Source: Leucobacter sp. cx-328 (GTDB lineage Bacteria; Actinomycetota; Actinomycetes; Actinomycetales; Microbacteriaceae). From it: DNA of 64,000 nt. How positions within the stretch are numbered: the first letter of the stretch is position 1; each line of letters begins with the position of its first letter. Below are positions 63,412-64,000 of the stretch, in pieces. The translations under genes were made by a program, and so were the position numbers. The notes below the pieces were generated by a model, which did no database searches, had not been told where the DNA came from, and was given only the letters and a program-made list of their open reading frames with translations. The stretch lies in contig NZ_JACVMX010000009.1 in assembly GCF_014530035.1 (NCBI RefSeq), forward strand, positions 1 to 64,000, in the 5' to 3' direction.

Positions 63412-64000
63412 GTGACTGAGCAGCGCATCAATCCCAGCATCCTTTCGGCCGACTTCGTGAACCTGCAGTCCGAGCTCGAGGCAATCCGTTCAGCGGATCT
63501 CGTGCACGTTGACGTCATGGACAACCATTTCGTTCCGAACCTCACGATGGGCCCGCCCATTGTTGAGCGCATTCAGGCGGTGTCGCCGATTCCGCTCGAT
63601 GTGCATCTCATGATTTCCGATGCTGATAAGCACGCTCCTGCATACGCAGAGCTCGGTGCGTACTCAGTGACGTTCCACGCCGAAGCCGCGACTGATCCCG
63701 TTGCGCTCGCGCGCCGGATCCGCGACATCGGTGCTCGCGCAGGCATCGCCCTGAAGCCCGGCACTGACCCCGAGCCCTACCTTGAGCTCCTTCCCGAGTT
63801 CGATCAGGTGCTCGTTATGACCGTTGAGCCCGGTTTCGGTGGACAGTCATTCATGCCCGACATGATGCCCAAGCTGCGTCGCTTTGCAGAGGCAAAGAAA
63901 AAGCTTGGTCTTGATGTCTGGCTGCAGGTCGACGGTGGCATTTCGGTCGATACGATCGGCATTGCAGCAGAGGCTGGAGCAGACACCTTTGTGGCTGGCT
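63412..64000 (+). CDS. rpe: Ribulose-phosphate 3-epimerase (partial, cut by window end)
   Basis: Pentose-phosphate-pathway TIM-barrel enzyme interconverting ribulose 5-phosphate and xylulose 5-phosphate. The visible 196 residues include [13 protein letters not shown] (6-18), the metal-binding [12 protein letters not shown] near 33-44, [11 protein letters not shown] near 64-74, [13 protein letters not shown] near 136-148 and QVDGGIS near 173-179. GTG at 63412 is the first codon of the conserved region. The frame is open at the window edge with ~20-30 residues expected beyond. Confidence 0.93.
   Translation, partial: MTEQRINPSILSADFVNLQSELEAIRSADLVHVDVMDNHFVPNLTMGPPIVERIQAVSPIPLDVHLMISDADKHAPAYAELGAYSVTFHAEAATDPVALARRIRDIGARAGIALKPGTDPEPYLELLPEFDQVLVMTVEPGFGGQSFMPDMMPKLRRFAEAKKKLGLDVWLQVDGGISVDTIGIAAEAGADTFVAG

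Overview
The window is a contiguous piece of chromosome from a GC-rich actinobacterium, most likely Microbacteriaceae (Leucobacter-like). This rests on the dcw gene order, the garA-ftsR-MerR block, the fadD15-plsC-aroG-pknL-Rv2175c-like-prenyltransferase synteny shared with mycobacteria and corynebacteria, GTG/TTG starts, and a PriA without a helicase P-loop. The genus is an inference. About 52 protein genes, two rRNA genes and one attenuator leader peptide are supported. I found no tRNA, CRISPR array, phage or insertion sequence.

Layout. 1-0.8 kb: end of an rRNA operon (23S 3' end, 5S, terminator). 0.8-7.1 kb: six-gene Mrp Na+/H+ antiporter operon with an MrpA-MrpB fusion. 7.2-11.8 kb: glyoxylate shunt (aceA-aceB) divergent from a RamB-like regulator. 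11.9-13.8 kb: garA/odhI, ftsR and a second MerR regulator. 13.9-25.4 kb: ParA-like ATPase, peptide deformylase, acyl-CoA synthetase, PlsC, DAHP synthase, PknL-like PASTA kinase, its Rv2175c-like neighbour, an M20 peptidase, a prenyl diphosphate synthase and a DUF3040 membrane protein. 26.0-45.5 kb: a full division and cell-wall (dcw) cluster, mraZ-rsmH-ftsL-ftsI-murE-murF-mraY-murD-ftsW-murG-murC-ftsQ-ftsZ-yggS-sepF-yggT-divIVA, then lspA and a pseudouridine synthase. 45.7-58.9 kb: dnaE, nadE, msrA, a second-type SSB, a lipoprotein, ettA, two thioesterases, rpoZ, metK, priA. 58.9-64.0 kb: an attenuated stand-alone trpB, fmt-rsmB, and the start of rpe.

Regulatory genes and their likely targets occur together. 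MraZ lies behind 10-bp direct repeats typical of its own operator. FtsR is encoded in the window, and two 12-bp near-palindromes precede ftsZ. RamB faces aceA across a region with TTGC-GCAA dyads. PknL and GarA are both present, but GarA keeps only one of the two adjacent N-terminal threonines known from mycobacteria.

The most striking unexplained structure is a family of 78-bp intergenic arrays. Five copies lie in the three long intergenic gaps at 22.1, 25.6 and 60.3-60.8 kb. Each is built from 16-bp half-sites (left CGARAY-N6-YTTC, right GAAM-N6-RTYTCG) repeated at an exact 19-bp period and mostly inverted around an 8-bp centre. I do not recognise this as a named repeat class. A second recurrent feature is a -10-like hexamer (TAGACT, TAGGCT and relatives) 6-8 bases before a start codon that lacks a Shine-Dalgarno sequence, which suggests several leaderless mRNAs.
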